NCBI GenBank assembly: GCA_037133095.1
Contig: JBAXOT010000022.1
Location: forward strand, 1 to 28,548
Length of the DNA: 28,548 nt
From: CAIMZW01 sp037133095
Lineage (GTDB): Bacteria; Actinomycetota; Actinomycetes; Nanopelagicales; Nanopelagicaceae
Direction: 5' to 3'
This document shows, one piece after another, positions 1 to 7,998 of this stretch (position 1 is the stretch's first letter; each line of letters opens with the position of its first letter). Below the pieces are notes generated by a model. That model worked only from the letters and a program-made list of their open reading frames with translations. It did no database searches and had not been told where the DNA came from. A program made the translations under genes and the position numbers.

Positions 1-416
1 CAACAACACGTAAAGCATCGGCAGTATGGGACGGAGATTTATTGAACGGGGCTGGCAAAGTCAGTCTTGACTCATCGGGGATCGGAACTTACCCGGTTTC
101 GTGGCCGGCCCGAAGTGCTGAACCAAATGGTGTGACAAGCCCCGAGGAGCTAATTGCGGCCGCGCACTCAACCTGTTTTGCCATGGCTTTTTCCAATGGA
201 CTTGCAAAAGCGGGAACGCCACCGACTCAACTTCGTACCTCAGCAGAGGTTGATTTCCAACCTGGTGTCGGAATTACGGAAATTCGGCTTCATGTCAGTG
301 GTGAAGTTCCAGGTTTGAGCGCTGAGGATTTTGCTGTTGCGGCAGAAAATGCCAAGGCAAATTGCCCGGTAAGCCAGGCGTTGAAGGCAGTTCCTATTTT
401 CTTAACGGTTGGTTAG
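1..416 (+). CDS. OsmC family peroxiredoxin, 5' end cut by window edge
   Basis: The reading frame is open from base 3, so the true start lies just left of the window and only a few residues are missing. OsmC/Ohr-fold proteins reduce organic hydroperoxides in the cytoplasm through two cysteines. Both are visible: Cys in AAHSTCFAMAF (about residue 58 of the fragment) and Cys in AKANCPVSQAL near the C-terminus. The opening residues RKASAVWDGDL match the usual OsmC N-terminus, and the fragment of about 137 residues is nearly the full family length. An internal TTG at 42 is not a likely start because conserved sequence precedes it. The stop overlaps the stop of the convergent downstream gene by four bases. 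The subgroup (OsmC against Ohr) is judged from the N-terminal motif only. Confidence 0.9.
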   Translation, partial: TTRKASAVWDGDLLNGAGKVSLDSSGIGTYPVSWPARSAEPNGVTSPEELIAAAHSTCFAMAFSNGLAKAGTPPTQLRTSAEVDFQPGVGITEIRLHVSGEVPGLSAEDFAVAAENAKANCPVSQALKAVPIFLTVG

Positions 417-841
417 TCATTCTTGGGGGCAACGTTGATCATCCAACGGATGCCAAAACGATCAAGGCAGGAACCCCAGTAGCCGAAGAACTCTTGACGC
501 ATGTCGGCTCTCTCGGTGGAATCTTGGGAAAGTAGGCCGTAGATGCGATCGGCTTCTTCGTTGGAATCAAGATTGAGGCTGATGGTGGTGTTATTGCCTA
601 TTCTGACCTCATGACCCATTGAACGAAGCGAATCTGTTGCCATCAACATATGGCCATCGATGATCTCGAGAGATGCATGCATGGCTTGTTCTTTTTCCTC
701 GTCGGGCAACTGCCCAGCCATCGGAGTAGAAGAAAACCGCATAACTGTTGGGGGATTTGTGCTGTTGAATACATCAGCATAGAAATTAAAGGCCTCTTCG
801 GTCTGACCCAAGAAATTCAAGTACGTGCTCACATATGCCAT
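413..841 (-). CDS. VOC/PhnB-like glyoxalase-superfamily protein
   Basis: A 142-residue protein of the PhnB type in the vicinal-oxygen-chelate superfamily, whose members are usually 135-160 residues. The N-terminus YLNFLGQTEEAFNFYADVF is the typical first beta-alpha element of PhnB proteins. The C-terminus, with FFGYWGSCLDRFGIRWMIN, matches the family's conserved W..D.FG..W ending. These proteins are small cytoplasmic dimers, often annotated as 3-demethylubiquinone methyltransferase-like, but the actual substrate is generally unknown, so no reaction is assigned. It converges on the OsmC gene with overlapping stop codons (TTAG), leaving no room for a terminator between them. Family membership is fairly certain and function is not. 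Confidence 0.85.
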   Translation of the reverse strand: MAYVSTYLNFLGQTEEAFNFYADVFNSTNPPTVMRFSSTPMAGQLPDEEKEQAMHASLEIIDGHMLMATDSLRSMGHEVRIGNNTTISLNLDSNEEADRIYGLLSQDSTERADMRQEFFGYWGSCLDRFGIRWMINVAPKND

Positions 842-909
842 GCTCTCTCCGTTCGCAAACTTTCATCTTTGTGAAGTGCCAATAATTAGACGTACGGTAC
901 AGGGAATTT

Positions 910-946
910 CCTAAGAGAGGAGGGCTAGTCCTCAATTTCTCTAAGG
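910..946. other. imperfect two-tier hairpin in 180-bp intergenic region
   Basis: Arms CCTAAGAGA (910-918) and TCTCTAAGG (938-946) pair except for one A-A mismatch. They enclose an inner GAGG/CCTC stem (920-923 and 930-933) around a GCTAGT loop. No T-run follows on either strand, so a classical terminator is unlikely. It lies between the divergent VOC gene and the 139-aa gene at 1022 and could be a 5'-UTR structure or an operator. Nothing else was recognised in 842-1021. Confidence 0.3.
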
Positions 947-1021
947 ACTCTCTAATTACTCAGGCGTAGCATCAATAAAGAAGTTCTTCCCCTGAAATAG
1001 TCCAAAGAATCCAGGCGCAAA

Positions 1022-1441
1022 ATGAAGGAAGTTTTAGTTCAAGAGATCTACAACAAGTTTGTCTCTATGGGTTTTAGCCCCGTTTTGGGTGGTGAGGCAG
1101 ATATCTCGATCGAGGAACCGGCATTGAATGTGAAATTAGGTTTCACCCCAAAGCGCATGTCCTTCGAAGCATTTGTCTTGGTAAACGAACCAGATAAAGC
1201 CATCTACTTTTTCGAGCGAGCGAATGACAACGGTTCTTCATTTGCAGCAAACGCCGGGGCGGCTTCAGGAAGCAAAAGCCTTCCTCGAAAAGTTAGGGGA
1301 TCTTTTGTCGATGGCGAGGGGAAAAAGGTTTCTTACGATTTCGATCTCAATGATTTTCCCAAGATTATGCGAACGATCGCTGAGACTCATGGTTATGTCG
1401 CAAGGAAAGTGACGCGAAAGGCTAGCGCCCAGTTTCAGTAA
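1022..1441 (+). CDS. hypothetical protein, 139 aa
   Basis: I do not recognise this protein. It is soluble-looking with no signal peptide or membrane segment. It mixes alpha and beta stretches, with a basic C-terminal third that ends in ARKVTRKASAQFQ. ATG 1022 is the only usable start because an in-frame TAG lies at 998. The bases before it (GGCGCAAA) contain no Shine-Dalgarno sequence, so translation may be leaderless or weak. It stands alone between divergent and convergent neighbours. A strong hairpin starts 27 bases after the stop and could end this transcript as well as the opposing one. Reality as a gene is supported by ORF length, amino-acid balance and the downstream terminator. Confidence 0.6.
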   Translation: MKEVLVQEIYNKFVSMGFSPVLGGEADISIEEPALNVKLGFTPKRMSFEAFVLVNEPDKAIYFFERANDNGSSFAANAGAASGSKSLPRKVRGSFVDGEGKKVSYDFDLNDFPKIMRTIAETHGYVARKVTRKASAQFQ

Positions 1442-1462
1442 TCCAAGTTTTATGTCCCACAT

Positions 1463-1506
1463 AAAAAGAGAGCCTCCCAAGTCGGTGAACTGGGAGGCTC
1501 TCGTTA
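1463..1506 (-). terminator. intrinsic terminator, possibly bidirectional
   Basis: A perfect 12-bp inverted repeat, GAGAGCCTCCCA (1468-1479) and TGGGAGGCTCTC (1491-1502), encloses an 11-nt loop. Read on the minus strand the stem is followed by TTTTTAT, a good intrinsic terminator for the secreted-protein gene ending at 1523. On the plus strand only GTTATTT follows, so termination of the 1022-1441 gene would be weaker. Confidence 0.85.
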
Positions 1507-1522
1507 TTTCCTAGCGCAATAT

Positions 1523-2167
1523 TTACTTCTTTACAGGTGCTACAGGCTTAACCGGTGCAACTGGCTTTACTGGAGCTGCTGGCTTGACCGGAAGGGCTGG
1601 CTTGACCAAGGCGGCTGGCTTTACTGGTCGAACTGGTGCCGCACCTAGGGCAGCCTCTGCAGCAGTGAATGCTGTGTTTGCGGTCTTAGTAGCGCTTGCA
1701 TGAGCAGCAAGGGCTGCATCAAGAGCGGCACTTGTAGGGGTGCCAGAAGTTGCTGAAAGGAAGGCAGCATCGGCGGCAGCAATGGCACTCTTGTGAGTGG
1801 CTTGAATTGGATCAAGCTTTGCTTGATAGGCAGCGTTTGCAGTTTGGAATGTTGCTAATGTGGCCTGCCATGCAGCGCCGTAACTCTTGTTCGCAGCAGC
1901 CCAATCTTCCCAGTACTTGTTCATCGTGGCACGGTAGTTAATGTCGTTCATAAGAAGAGCGACTCGATACTGAATGGAGGCCACCTTGTTTTGCGCAAGA
2001 TCTAGTTTGTATTGAGCCAAGGCGGCTTTGTAAGCGGCCAATTGGGTTTGATAGGTGGACGAACTGGTCGTTGGGGCTGGAGTCGTGTCAGCCAAAGCCG
2101 AGGTAGTGGATCCAATAAGCAAACCTGAGGTGAGCAGCGCTGCTGCTACCAGTTTCTTCGATTTCAT
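1523..2167 (-). CDS. secreted Ala-rich protein with C-terminal VKP repeats
   Basis: A 214-residue protein beginning MKSKKLVAAALLTSGLL, a clear Sec signal peptide with probable cleavage after SALA. The start chosen is ATG 2167, because AAGGAG lies about 8 nt upstream; a GTG at 2176 directly abuts that AAGGAG and would leave no spacing. The mature protein has a short Thr/Ser/Pro linker and then an Ala-, Gln- and Tyr-rich helical region with repeated AAYKAAL/AQYKLDL-like segments, probably coiled coil. It ends in a degenerate tandem repeat (PVKPAAPVKPVAPVKP type). Pro/Lys/Ala tails of this sort are common in actinobacterial surface or wall-associated proteins. No enzymatic domain, lipobox or sortase motif was seen. 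The role is unknown, presumably in the cell envelope. Confidence 0.8.
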   Translation of the reverse strand: MKSKKLVAAALLTSGLLIGSTTSALADTTPAPTTSSSTYQTQLAAYKAALAQYKLDLAQNKVASIQYRVALLMNDINYRATMNKYWEDWAAANKSYGAAWQATLATFQTANAAYQAKLDPIQATHKSAIAAADAAFLSATSGTPTSAALDAALAAHASATKTANTAFTAAEAALGAAPVRPVKPAALVKPALPVKPAAPVKPVAPVKPVAPVKK

Positions 2168-2278
2168 TTTTCTCACTCCTTGAAGGTACGGGCTAAGTTG
2201 CCCTACAAGAAATGATTGACCTTGATTATGTGGATTCTTTGTGAAAACCCAATGGCGATCTTGCGGGTTAAAATTTAC

Positions 2279-3040
2279 TTAATCAGAGAAAGTGAAGGTT
2301 GCACTGACTCGATGCGCTCCTTGGATGTCTAGATTTGCCGCATCTGGCGGTGCGGTCTGAGGTTCTACACAGATGCCCATGGGGTCTTCGGTATACACCA
2401 CCCACCACGGAACTTCAGATGAGATCCTTATCTTTGCCTGCCCAGGCCACTGCAAAATGGGGTCGTTTTTAACTCCAGAGAATGCGTCATCCCAAGGCTT
2501 TGGGGGAATGGGGACATATTCGCCGGTGGGCAAATAATTCGGGCCGCGTACCAGCATTTTTTCGGCCTCGAAAATAAGTTCGACTTCGGGGCCATCGCCT
2601 AAGTGCTTGGGAAACCAAGGATGAAATCCAACCCAGGCTGGCAAAGTGGTGCCGTTTGCTAAATATTCTAAGGTCCACGTTAGAGAATTATTTTCTATCT
2701 CAAATCGCTGTTCGGCGATCGCTGGAAAATAGGGCTCGGGCATAACTAGTGCAGAACTATTCGGACCTGTCACCTCCCATTCGGAAACAAAGCCAAAACC
2801 ATGTTCGGCATGGGGAGGGTCCCAATTAGTGGGCAAGATGTGCTCGCCACCGTCACTGTCACGAATGCGGCCCTCGTTAATTCGACCAGCCCACGGAACC
2901 ATGCCGAACCAACCCCACTCCATGGGATGTTCGCGTCGCTGTAGAACGAATTCGAAATCTTTCCACTTCAGCGAACTAATTCGTCCGCCATGCTGAAGAT
3001 CGACCTCTACCGAAATCTGGTCGTTCGAAATTCTTTGCAT
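2279..3040 (-). CDS. aldose 1-epimerase (mutarotase) family protein
   Basis: A 253-residue cytoplasmic galactose-mutarotase-like protein that interconverts alpha and beta anomers of an aldose. Seen in the sequence are the N-terminal GGRISSLKWKDFEFV element, a catalytic-type His in HAEHGFGF, a second conserved His in VGFHPWF, and the likely catalytic Glu in CVEPQTAPPDA. The length is short (many members are 290-350 residues) but matches the compact aldose-1-epimerase subgroup found in sugar operons. It is the last gene of the transporter operon, one base after the permease stop, so it probably acts on the imported sugar. Mutarotation would supply the anomer used by a sugar 1-dehydrogenase, consistent with the oxidative pathway encoded nearby. 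Confidence 0.88.
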   Translation of the reverse strand: MQRISNDQISVEVDLQHGGRISSLKWKDFEFVLQRREHPMEWGWFGMVPWAGRINEGRIRDSDGGEHILPTNWDPPHAEHGFGFVSEWEVTGPNSSALVMPEPYFPAIAEQRFEIENNSLTWTLEYLANGTTLPAWVGFHPWFPKHLGDGPEVELIFEAEKMLVRGPNYLPTGEYVPIPPKPWDDAFSGVKNDPILQWPGQAKIRISSEVPWWVVYTEDPMGICVEPQTAPPDAANLDIQGAHRVSATFTFSD

Positions 3041-3041
3041 C

Positions 3042-3854
3042 TTACTTTCCTATACCTGCCGTCAGTCCGTTAACCAATTGGCGTTGGAAAATAAGATATA
3101 CCGCGACGGCTGGAATTGCACTCAAAAGTGAACCCGCCATCAAAACAGGAATGTCGGTGGTGCGCCCGGCGGAAAGAGCCCCTAGGCCGACTGTGATGGT
3201 TCGATAATTTGGGTCTTGAATAAAAAGCAACCCAACTAAGAGATCATCCCAGATCTGAATGAATTGCAAGACGATGATGGTGACGATTGCAGGGATTGCC
3301 AACGGGATGGCGATCTTGGAGAAAATTCTCCGGTAACTCAAACCATCGCATATTGCGGCCTCGATGAGATCGTCAGGCAGACCACGGAAATACGAGGTCA
3401 TTAAGAATGTAGCGAACGGTGTTCCCAGGGCAGCGTAAATAAAGATGGCGCCCCAATAGCCCGATAATAGGTTGAGGTGGCTGGCGTTGATATAGGCCGG
3501 GATGATGATCGATTGCAAAGGAATCAACATCGCGCCAACAATTCCGAGAAAGAAGAGCCATGAAAGTTTGGATCGAAGTTTAGAGAGCGAGTAACCCGCC
3601 ATAGTGCTGACGATCAAAATGATGGCGATTGAACCTGCGCAGACCACGGTCGAATTAATCAATTGTTGCCCGACAGGCAGGGCATGGAAGAGCTTGTGCC
3701 AAGAGAGCATCGAATGACCCGTGGCTCCAAGGAACTGGGCATTTGATTTGAATGAGGTGTTGATCATGAAGAAGAAGGGATAAATCATCACGACCGCAAA
3801 AAGAGTCATGATGATGAAAATGATGAATTCTTTTCGTTTCATTTTCAATTTCAT
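3042..3854 (-). CDS. carbohydrate ABC transporter permease, MalG-type (CUT1)
   Basis: A 270-residue inner-membrane permease with about six hydrophobic segments, of the usual MalG/UgpE length. The cytoplasmic EAA loop that docks on the ATPase is visible as EAAICDGLSYRRIFSKIAIP. The N-terminal segment KEFIIFIIMTLFAVVMIYPFFFMINTSFK, given here by its ends K8-K36, is typical of the second permease in CUT1 systems. It lies two bases after the first permease and is followed directly by the mutarotase gene. No ATP-binding subunit is encoded in this operon. CUT1 importers in many Gram-positive bacteria share one MsmK-type ATPase encoded elsewhere, which is the likely situation here. Substrate is inferred from neighbours to be an aldose or a small oligosaccharide. 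Confidence 0.93.
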   Translation of the reverse strand: MKLKMKRKEFIIFIIMTLFAVVMIYPFFFMINTSFKSNAQFLGATGHSMLSWHKLFHALPVGQQLINSTVVCAGSIAIILIVSTMAGYSLSKLRSKLSWLFFLGIVGAMLIPLQSIIIPAYINASHLNLLSGYWGAIFIYAALGTPFATFLMTSYFRGLPDDLIEAAICDGLSYRRIFSKIAIPLAIPAIVTIIVLQFIQIWDDLLVGLLFIQDPNYRTITVGLGALSAGRTTDIPVLMAGSLLSAIPAVAVYLIFQRQLVNGLTAGIGK

Positions 3855-3856
3855 GG

Positions 3857-4741
3857 CTATTCGTCCCTGCTTCGCATGATGGCGAGTTGTCCGATGCCAA
3901 GTACTGCCATCATCAAAAAGAGGATTACACCTAACATCGCACCGGTACCGAAGTTCCCACGCGAAAATGCATTCTGGTAGATAAAGAATTCCAGCGTTGT
4001 GGTGCCAAAGCCTGGCCCACCACCAGTCATGACGAAGATGAGACTAAAGAGCGCCGTGAACGCGCTTATGACAGTAATAATGAAAGAGAACTGAATGAAT
4101 CGGCGCAACTGCGGAAGGGTAATGCTGCGGAAAATGCGCAGATTGCTGGCCCCATCCATGCGAGCGGCTTCGTTGAGCGAATTATCTAAAGTCGCCATGC
4201 CGGTGAGAAAGATGATGGTGTTGGTACCAACCATGGACCAAATAAAGGTAATAGACACGGCGAAGAGCGCGCCCTTTTCTGATGAAAGCAGGTCGGTGTG
4301 GATAAAACCCAAACCGAAACCTTTGAGAAGTCCATTGAGTAACCCCTCTTGCGCGAAGAAGCGGAGAGCGACCATTCCAATAACAACCCAAGAGATAGCA
4401 GTGGGGAGGAAGTAGATGGTTCGAAAGACTTTCCAACCAGGTACCTTCTCATTGAGCAGAAAAGCGATTCCCATGGGGATGAGCATTGCCACTGGGATAC
4501 CTATAAGAAGTAAGCCATTGTTTTCAAGAACCCGCCAGAAAATTGGGTCATGAAGTTCGTGGGTGTAGGTACTAATCCCGGTCCAAATCGCGGTCAAACC
4601 ATCCCATTGGGTAAATGAGTAGTACACCGCTTGGATGATGGGAATGCCCAAGAAAGCGCTGACCAGAATCAGAGCGGGCAGCATAAAAAAGATGCCGACT
4701 CTTCTGCGCTGGTGGCCTAGATCGCGCTTGATAATTGCCAT
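3857..4741 (-). CDS. sugar ABC transporter permease, MalF/UgpA-type (CUT1)
   Basis: A 294-residue permease with a basic N-terminus (HQRRR) followed by a hydrophobic segment ending in PIIQAVYYSFTQWDG, the hallmark of the first CUT1 permease. The EAA loop reads EAARMDGASNLRIFRSITLP. Start ATG 4741 has AGGTGA immediately upstream; the spacing is short, but no better start is visible. It is the partner of the downstream MalG-type permease, with two bases between them. A 126-bp gap holding a strong stem-loop separates it from the binding-protein gene upstream, an arrangement that usually lowers permease output relative to the binding protein. Confidence 0.93.
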   Translation of the reverse strand: MAIIKRDLGHQRRRVGIFFMLPALILVSAFLGIPIIQAVYYSFTQWDGLTAIWTGISTYTHELHDPIFWRVLENNGLLLIGIPVAMLIPMGIAFLLNEKVPGWKVFRTIYFLPTAISWVVIGMVALRFFAQEGLLNGLLKGFGLGFIHTDLLSSEKGALFAVSITFIWSMVGTNTIIFLTGMATLDNSLNEAARMDGASNLRIFRSITLPQLRRFIQFSFIITVISAFTALFSLIFVMTGGGPGFGTTTLEFFIYQNAFSRGNFGTGAMLGVILFLMMAVLGIGQLAIMRSRDE

Positions 4742-4804
4742 TTCACCTAATCAATCTTTATAAGACTTCAGGCAGCGCGAGTGCGCGACCAGGGTCACAG
4801 TGTC

Positions 4805-4846
4805 GAACGAGAGAGCAAAGTTAAGAAACCTTGCTCTCTCGCGTTC
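4805..4846 (-). promoter_or_regulatory. intercistronic stem-loop between binding protein and permease genes
   Basis: A perfect 11-bp stem, CGAGAGAGCAA (4808-4818) with TTGCTCTCTCG (4831-4841), is extended by GAAC/GTTC past one bulged base. No T-run follows on the minus strand, so full termination is unlikely. Hairpins in this position, as between malE and malF, are known to protect the upstream binding-protein mRNA or to attenuate expression. That role is inferred here. Confidence 0.75.
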
Positions 4847-4867
4847 AACTGCTAGAAGAAGTGCGGA

Positions 4868-6154
4868 TTACTGGTAGGAATTCCCGCGCTTGGCAGGAGC
4901 AAGGTTGGCCCAGACCTGAGCCATTTGCTTGAGACCACCAGCAACGGAGGTCTTACCACCCAAGATGGAAGGCAAGATCTTGTTTCCAGCATCAACAATG
5001 TCCCCTTGAAGGACGTTGTCGAGCATTGGGAATCGGGAGTAACCACCCTTGGCAGCAAAGTCCAACATCTGTTGGTTCACTGGGTTTGATGTGGTGGATC
5101 CGATCACGTTGGAAATCAGACCAGCCGTATCAACAACCTTTGCTGCATCCATTGTGGCCATGTAAGCCATGAATGCTGCGACGGCGGTTTTGTTCTTGGA
5201 GTAGCTGGTGAGGCTCAAGCCTTGACCAGCAAATTCAACGACGCCTTTGATAGGTGTATCGGAGAATGGAGGTACAAAGGCAGCAACATTAGTTCCCATT
5301 TTGTCGGTGAACTTTTTGGTGTCCCATGTGCCATCGATAATCATCGCGGCCTTGCCACCAAGGAAATCATCCAAGTTATTGGTCTTGGTGAGAACGTCGG
5401 AGTTGGTGCAACCCTTTGACTTCAGTGCTGCGTACTTGGTGTAAGCGGCGACGTTGGCTGCTGAGTTCCATTGATTCTTTCCGCTGTAGAGGTCATGGAT
5501 GCCGGTAGTCGCATTTTCGCCAATGGCGATATAGCTGGCGTCGTACCATGGGTAGTACAGGGCACCAAGGCTCTGGCCGCCGTTACCGTAAACGATTGGG
5601 GTGTAACCAGCAGTCTTTAACTTAGTACATGCTGCATAAAGTTCATTCCAGTTTGATGGAACCGCAGCAACACCGGCCTTCTTAAAGGCAGCCTTGTTGT
5701 AGAAGCCAATGTAGAACTGGCGATCAAATGGCATGACATATGGACCGTTGGCGGCATCAAAGTTTGGTGAAGACCAATTCAAGGAGCCTTCCTTGGCCAA
5801 AGAAGCGGCCGGAACGACACCTTTAAGATTTTGCAGGTAACTCTTATATTGCAGGGCAAAGAGGCCTGTCCACATCAAGGCCATGTCTGGGCCTTTCTTG
5901 GAGATTGCGGCTGCTTGCAAAAGTGCGAAGTAATTGTCAGCTGGTTGGCTGACGAGTTTAAAAGTTACATCGGGATGCAACTTGGTGTAGGCGTCAGTAA
6001 GACCCTTAACCGCAGTTGCGTTTTGAGTGTCGCCCAAGTTGTGCCAAATGGTGATGACTGTTCCACTGGCTTGTGCACTTGTTGCGTTAATGCCGATTCC
6101 CGTGAACGCCAAAGCAAAAGCCAAGGCGCCAACGAGGATTCCTTTTTTACGCAT
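4868..6154 (-). CDS. extracellular sugar-binding protein of the ABC importer
   Basis: A 428-residue CUT1 solute-binding protein (family SBP_bac_1). It has a Sec signal peptide (MRKKGILVGALAFALAF..., probable cleavage after SAQA) followed by ITIWHNLGD, the typical first strand, and DRQFYIGFYNKAAF and AAFMAYMAT helices further on. Start ATG 6154 is chosen because GGAGGA lies just upstream and the signal peptide begins there. An in-frame ATG at 6256 overlaps the dehydratase stop (TAATG), has its own GGAAGG, and would add 34 hydrophilic residues with two EKHAP repeats, unlikely before a signal peptide. No lipobox Cys is present, which is unusual for a monoderm binding protein. It delivers substrate to the two permeases encoded downstream. 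Confidence 0.92.
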   Translation of the reverse strand: MRKKGILVGALAFALAFTGIGINATSAQASGTVITIWHNLGDTQNATAVKGLTDAYTKLHPDVTFKLVSQPADNYFALLQAAAISKKGPDMALMWTGLFALQYKSYLQNLKGVVPAASLAKEGSLNWSSPNFDAANGPYVMPFDRQFYIGFYNKAAFKKAGVAAVPSNWNELYAACTKLKTAGYTPIVYGNGGQSLGALYYPWYDASYIAIGENATTGIHDLYSGKNQWNSAANVAAYTKYAALKSKGCTNSDVLTKTNNLDDFLGGKAAMIIDGTWDTKKFTDKMGTNVAAFVPPFSDTPIKGVVEFAGQGLSLTSYSKNKTAVAAFMAYMATMDAAKVVDTAGLISNVIGSTTSNPVNQQMLDFAAKGGYSRFPMLDNVLQGDIVDAGNKILPSILGGKTSVAGGLKQMAQVWANLAPAKRGNSYQ

Positions 6155-6185
6155 TCTTCCTCCTGTAGTAGCAGTTGTTGAACTA

Positions 6186-6221
6186 GGTGCATGTTTTTCA
6201 GGTGCATGTTTTTCAGGTGCA
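6186..6221. repeat. 15-bp tandem repeat upstream of the binding-protein start
   Basis: Two exact copies of GGTGCATGTTTTTCA (6186-6200 and 6201-6215) are followed by a six-base partial third copy (6216-6221). The repeat lies between the dehydratase stop and the preferred start of the binding-protein gene. Because 15 bp is five codons it keeps the upstream in-frame extension open, encoding HAPEK units if translated. Tandem units this short can change number by slippage. Confidence 0.85.
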
Positions 6222-6255
6222 TTGTTTATCTTTGTTCCGAATTGAATTTTGGTCA

Positions 6256-7998
6256 TTAAGACCTTCCGACAACGGGTGGAACAAACCTACGCATCTCGGG
6301 TGAGGTAGGGCGTAGGAAATCTAGATCGCATCCTTCATCAGCCTGAAGGACGTGTTGTTGGTACAAAGATGGCCAACCGCGCAAATGCTCACTGACAGGA
6401 GCCACCCACTCGCGCCCGCGGCGTTCGAGTTCAGCGCTATCAACGTGCAGGTGGATCTTGCCCGCAGGGATGTCTACTTCGATGAAATCGCCATCTTGAA
6501 CCAGACCCAGCGGCCCCCCGACCGCTGATTCTGGTGATACATGGAGGATGCAAGTACCGAATGAGGTTCCACTCATGCGTGCATCAGAAATTCGCACCAT
6601 ATCGGTTACGCCCTCGGCGATTAGTTTCTTAGGAACGGGAATCATGCCCCACTCCGGCATGCCTGGCACTCCAACGGGACCACAATCCTTGAGGATGAGC
6701 ACGGAGTCTTTGGTAACTTCTAGGTCTGGGTCATCAATTCTGGTGCGCATATCTTCATAGCCGTTAAAGACGATTGCTCTGCCCGTATGGTTCAGGAGAT
6801 CTTTGGATGCTGCGGACACTTTAATCAGCGCGCCATTTGGGGCGAGTGTTCCGAAGAGAACACCGAATGCCGCCTTGGGATAGATAGGAGTTGCCAATGA
6901 CTTTATGACGGAATTCGGCACAGGTGCGACCAGGTTTTCGCGCCAGGCACTTCCTAAAGCAGTAATTTCATCGAGTTCAAAATTCTCACCCAGTTGATTT
7001 ATTAGGGCGGGTAATCCGCCTGCCAGATCAAACTCTTGAATCAATTCGCGACCAGATGGTTCGACATCAACGATGACTGATAGACCTTCGCCCAGTGAAC
7101 TTATTTGATCCATCGTCAACTTGCCATCGACGCGTCCAGAAAGTGCAATCAAGTGAATAATCGCATTTGTCGATCCACCGCAAGATTGAAGAACTCGAAC
7201 TGCATTTCGAAATGAACCTGCAGTGAGAATCTTGGAAGGAGTACGGCCGTCGACGGTCATCGCAACGATGTGTTTTCCAGTGGCATACGCGGCATCCTTG
7301 CGTTCTTGCGAGTTCTCCGCGTGGGTTGAAGTCCCTGGCAAGGTAAGGCCTAGAGCCTCCACCATCATCGCCACTGATGAGGCCGTGCCCATAGTGTTGC
7401 AAGAACCAAGACCGCAATTAAGACAACCTTCGAACTCTTTCCACTCAGATTCCGAGATCTTCTGCGCGCGATAATCAGACCACATTCGCCAGAGTTCAGT
7501 TCCGGTACCAATGCGACGACCTCGAAATTCCGCAGCCGGCCTCGCGCCGGCAGTGAACATCAAAGTGGGTAGGTCTGCACTGAGCGCGCCCATAAGAGCC
7601 CCAGGTACGCTCTTGTCGCAATTGGCCAGAAGCACTACACCATCTAATGGATAAGAACGCAGGTACTCCTCAACTTCCATGGACAACATGTTGCGATACA
7701 ACATTGCGCTGGGTTTCATTAAATCTTCGCCGAGCGACATCACAGGAAAAACCATCGGAATTCCGCCGGCATCAATGATTCCTTGCTTTATTGCTGGGAG
7801 AAAATCTCGCAACGGCAAATTGCAGGGGTTTAAATCACTTGAAGAATCAGCAATACCGATGATCGGCTTGGAATTTTGGGCATCTATTTCGTGTCCGACT
7901 GAAGCCATCACAACTCGGTGTGCGAGGGCGACTTCATCGTCGCCCGCAAACCATTCGCTGCTGCGAAAGTGAGAAGTGAACTTCGGAAGGTTGGTCAT
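6256..7998 (-). CDS. IlvD/Edd family dehydratase, probable sugar-acid (pentonate) dehydratase
   Basis: A 580-residue Fe-S dehydratase, of the family's normal length. Cluster and active-site motifs are present: LANCDKSVPGALMGA, NCGLGSCNTMGTASS, SCGGSTNAIIHL, KDCGPVGVPGMPEWG and RMSGTSFGTCILHVSPE. The last form, together with GGPLGLVQDGD, resembles the sugar-acid branch (L-arabinonate, D-xylonate and related dehydratases) more than dihydroxy-acid dehydratase IlvD. It would convert an aldonate to its 2-keto-3-deoxy derivative in the cytoplasm. ATG 7998 is chosen because it overlaps the upstream stop as ATGA, and the residues before it (from 8070) are not family-like. The upstream neighbour is the U32-like gene and the downstream neighbour the sugar-binding protein. 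The exact substrate is inferred from context. Confidence 0.9.
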   Translation of the reverse strand: MTNLPKFTSHFRSSEWFAGDDEVALAHRVVMASVGHEIDAQNSKPIIGIADSSSDLNPCNLPLRDFLPAIKQGIIDAGGIPMVFPVMSLGEDLMKPSAMLYRNMLSMEVEEYLRSYPLDGVVLLANCDKSVPGALMGALSADLPTLMFTAGARPAAEFRGRRIGTGTELWRMWSDYRAQKISESEWKEFEGCLNCGLGSCNTMGTASSVAMMVEALGLTLPGTSTHAENSQERKDAAYATGKHIVAMTVDGRTPSKILTAGSFRNAVRVLQSCGGSTNAIIHLIALSGRVDGKLTMDQISSLGEGLSVIVDVEPSGRELIQEFDLAGGLPALINQLGENFELDEITALGSAWRENLVAPVPNSVIKSLATPIYPKAAFGVLFGTLAPNGALIKVSAASKDLLNHTGRAIVFNGYEDMRTRIDDPDLEVTKDSVLILKDCGPVGVPGMPEWGMIPVPKKLIAEGVTDMVRISDARMSGTSFGTCILHVSPESAVGGPLGLVQDGDFIEVDIPAGKIHLHVDSAELERRGREWVAPVSEHLRGWPSLYQQHVLQADEGCDLDFLRPTSPEMRRFVPPVVGRS

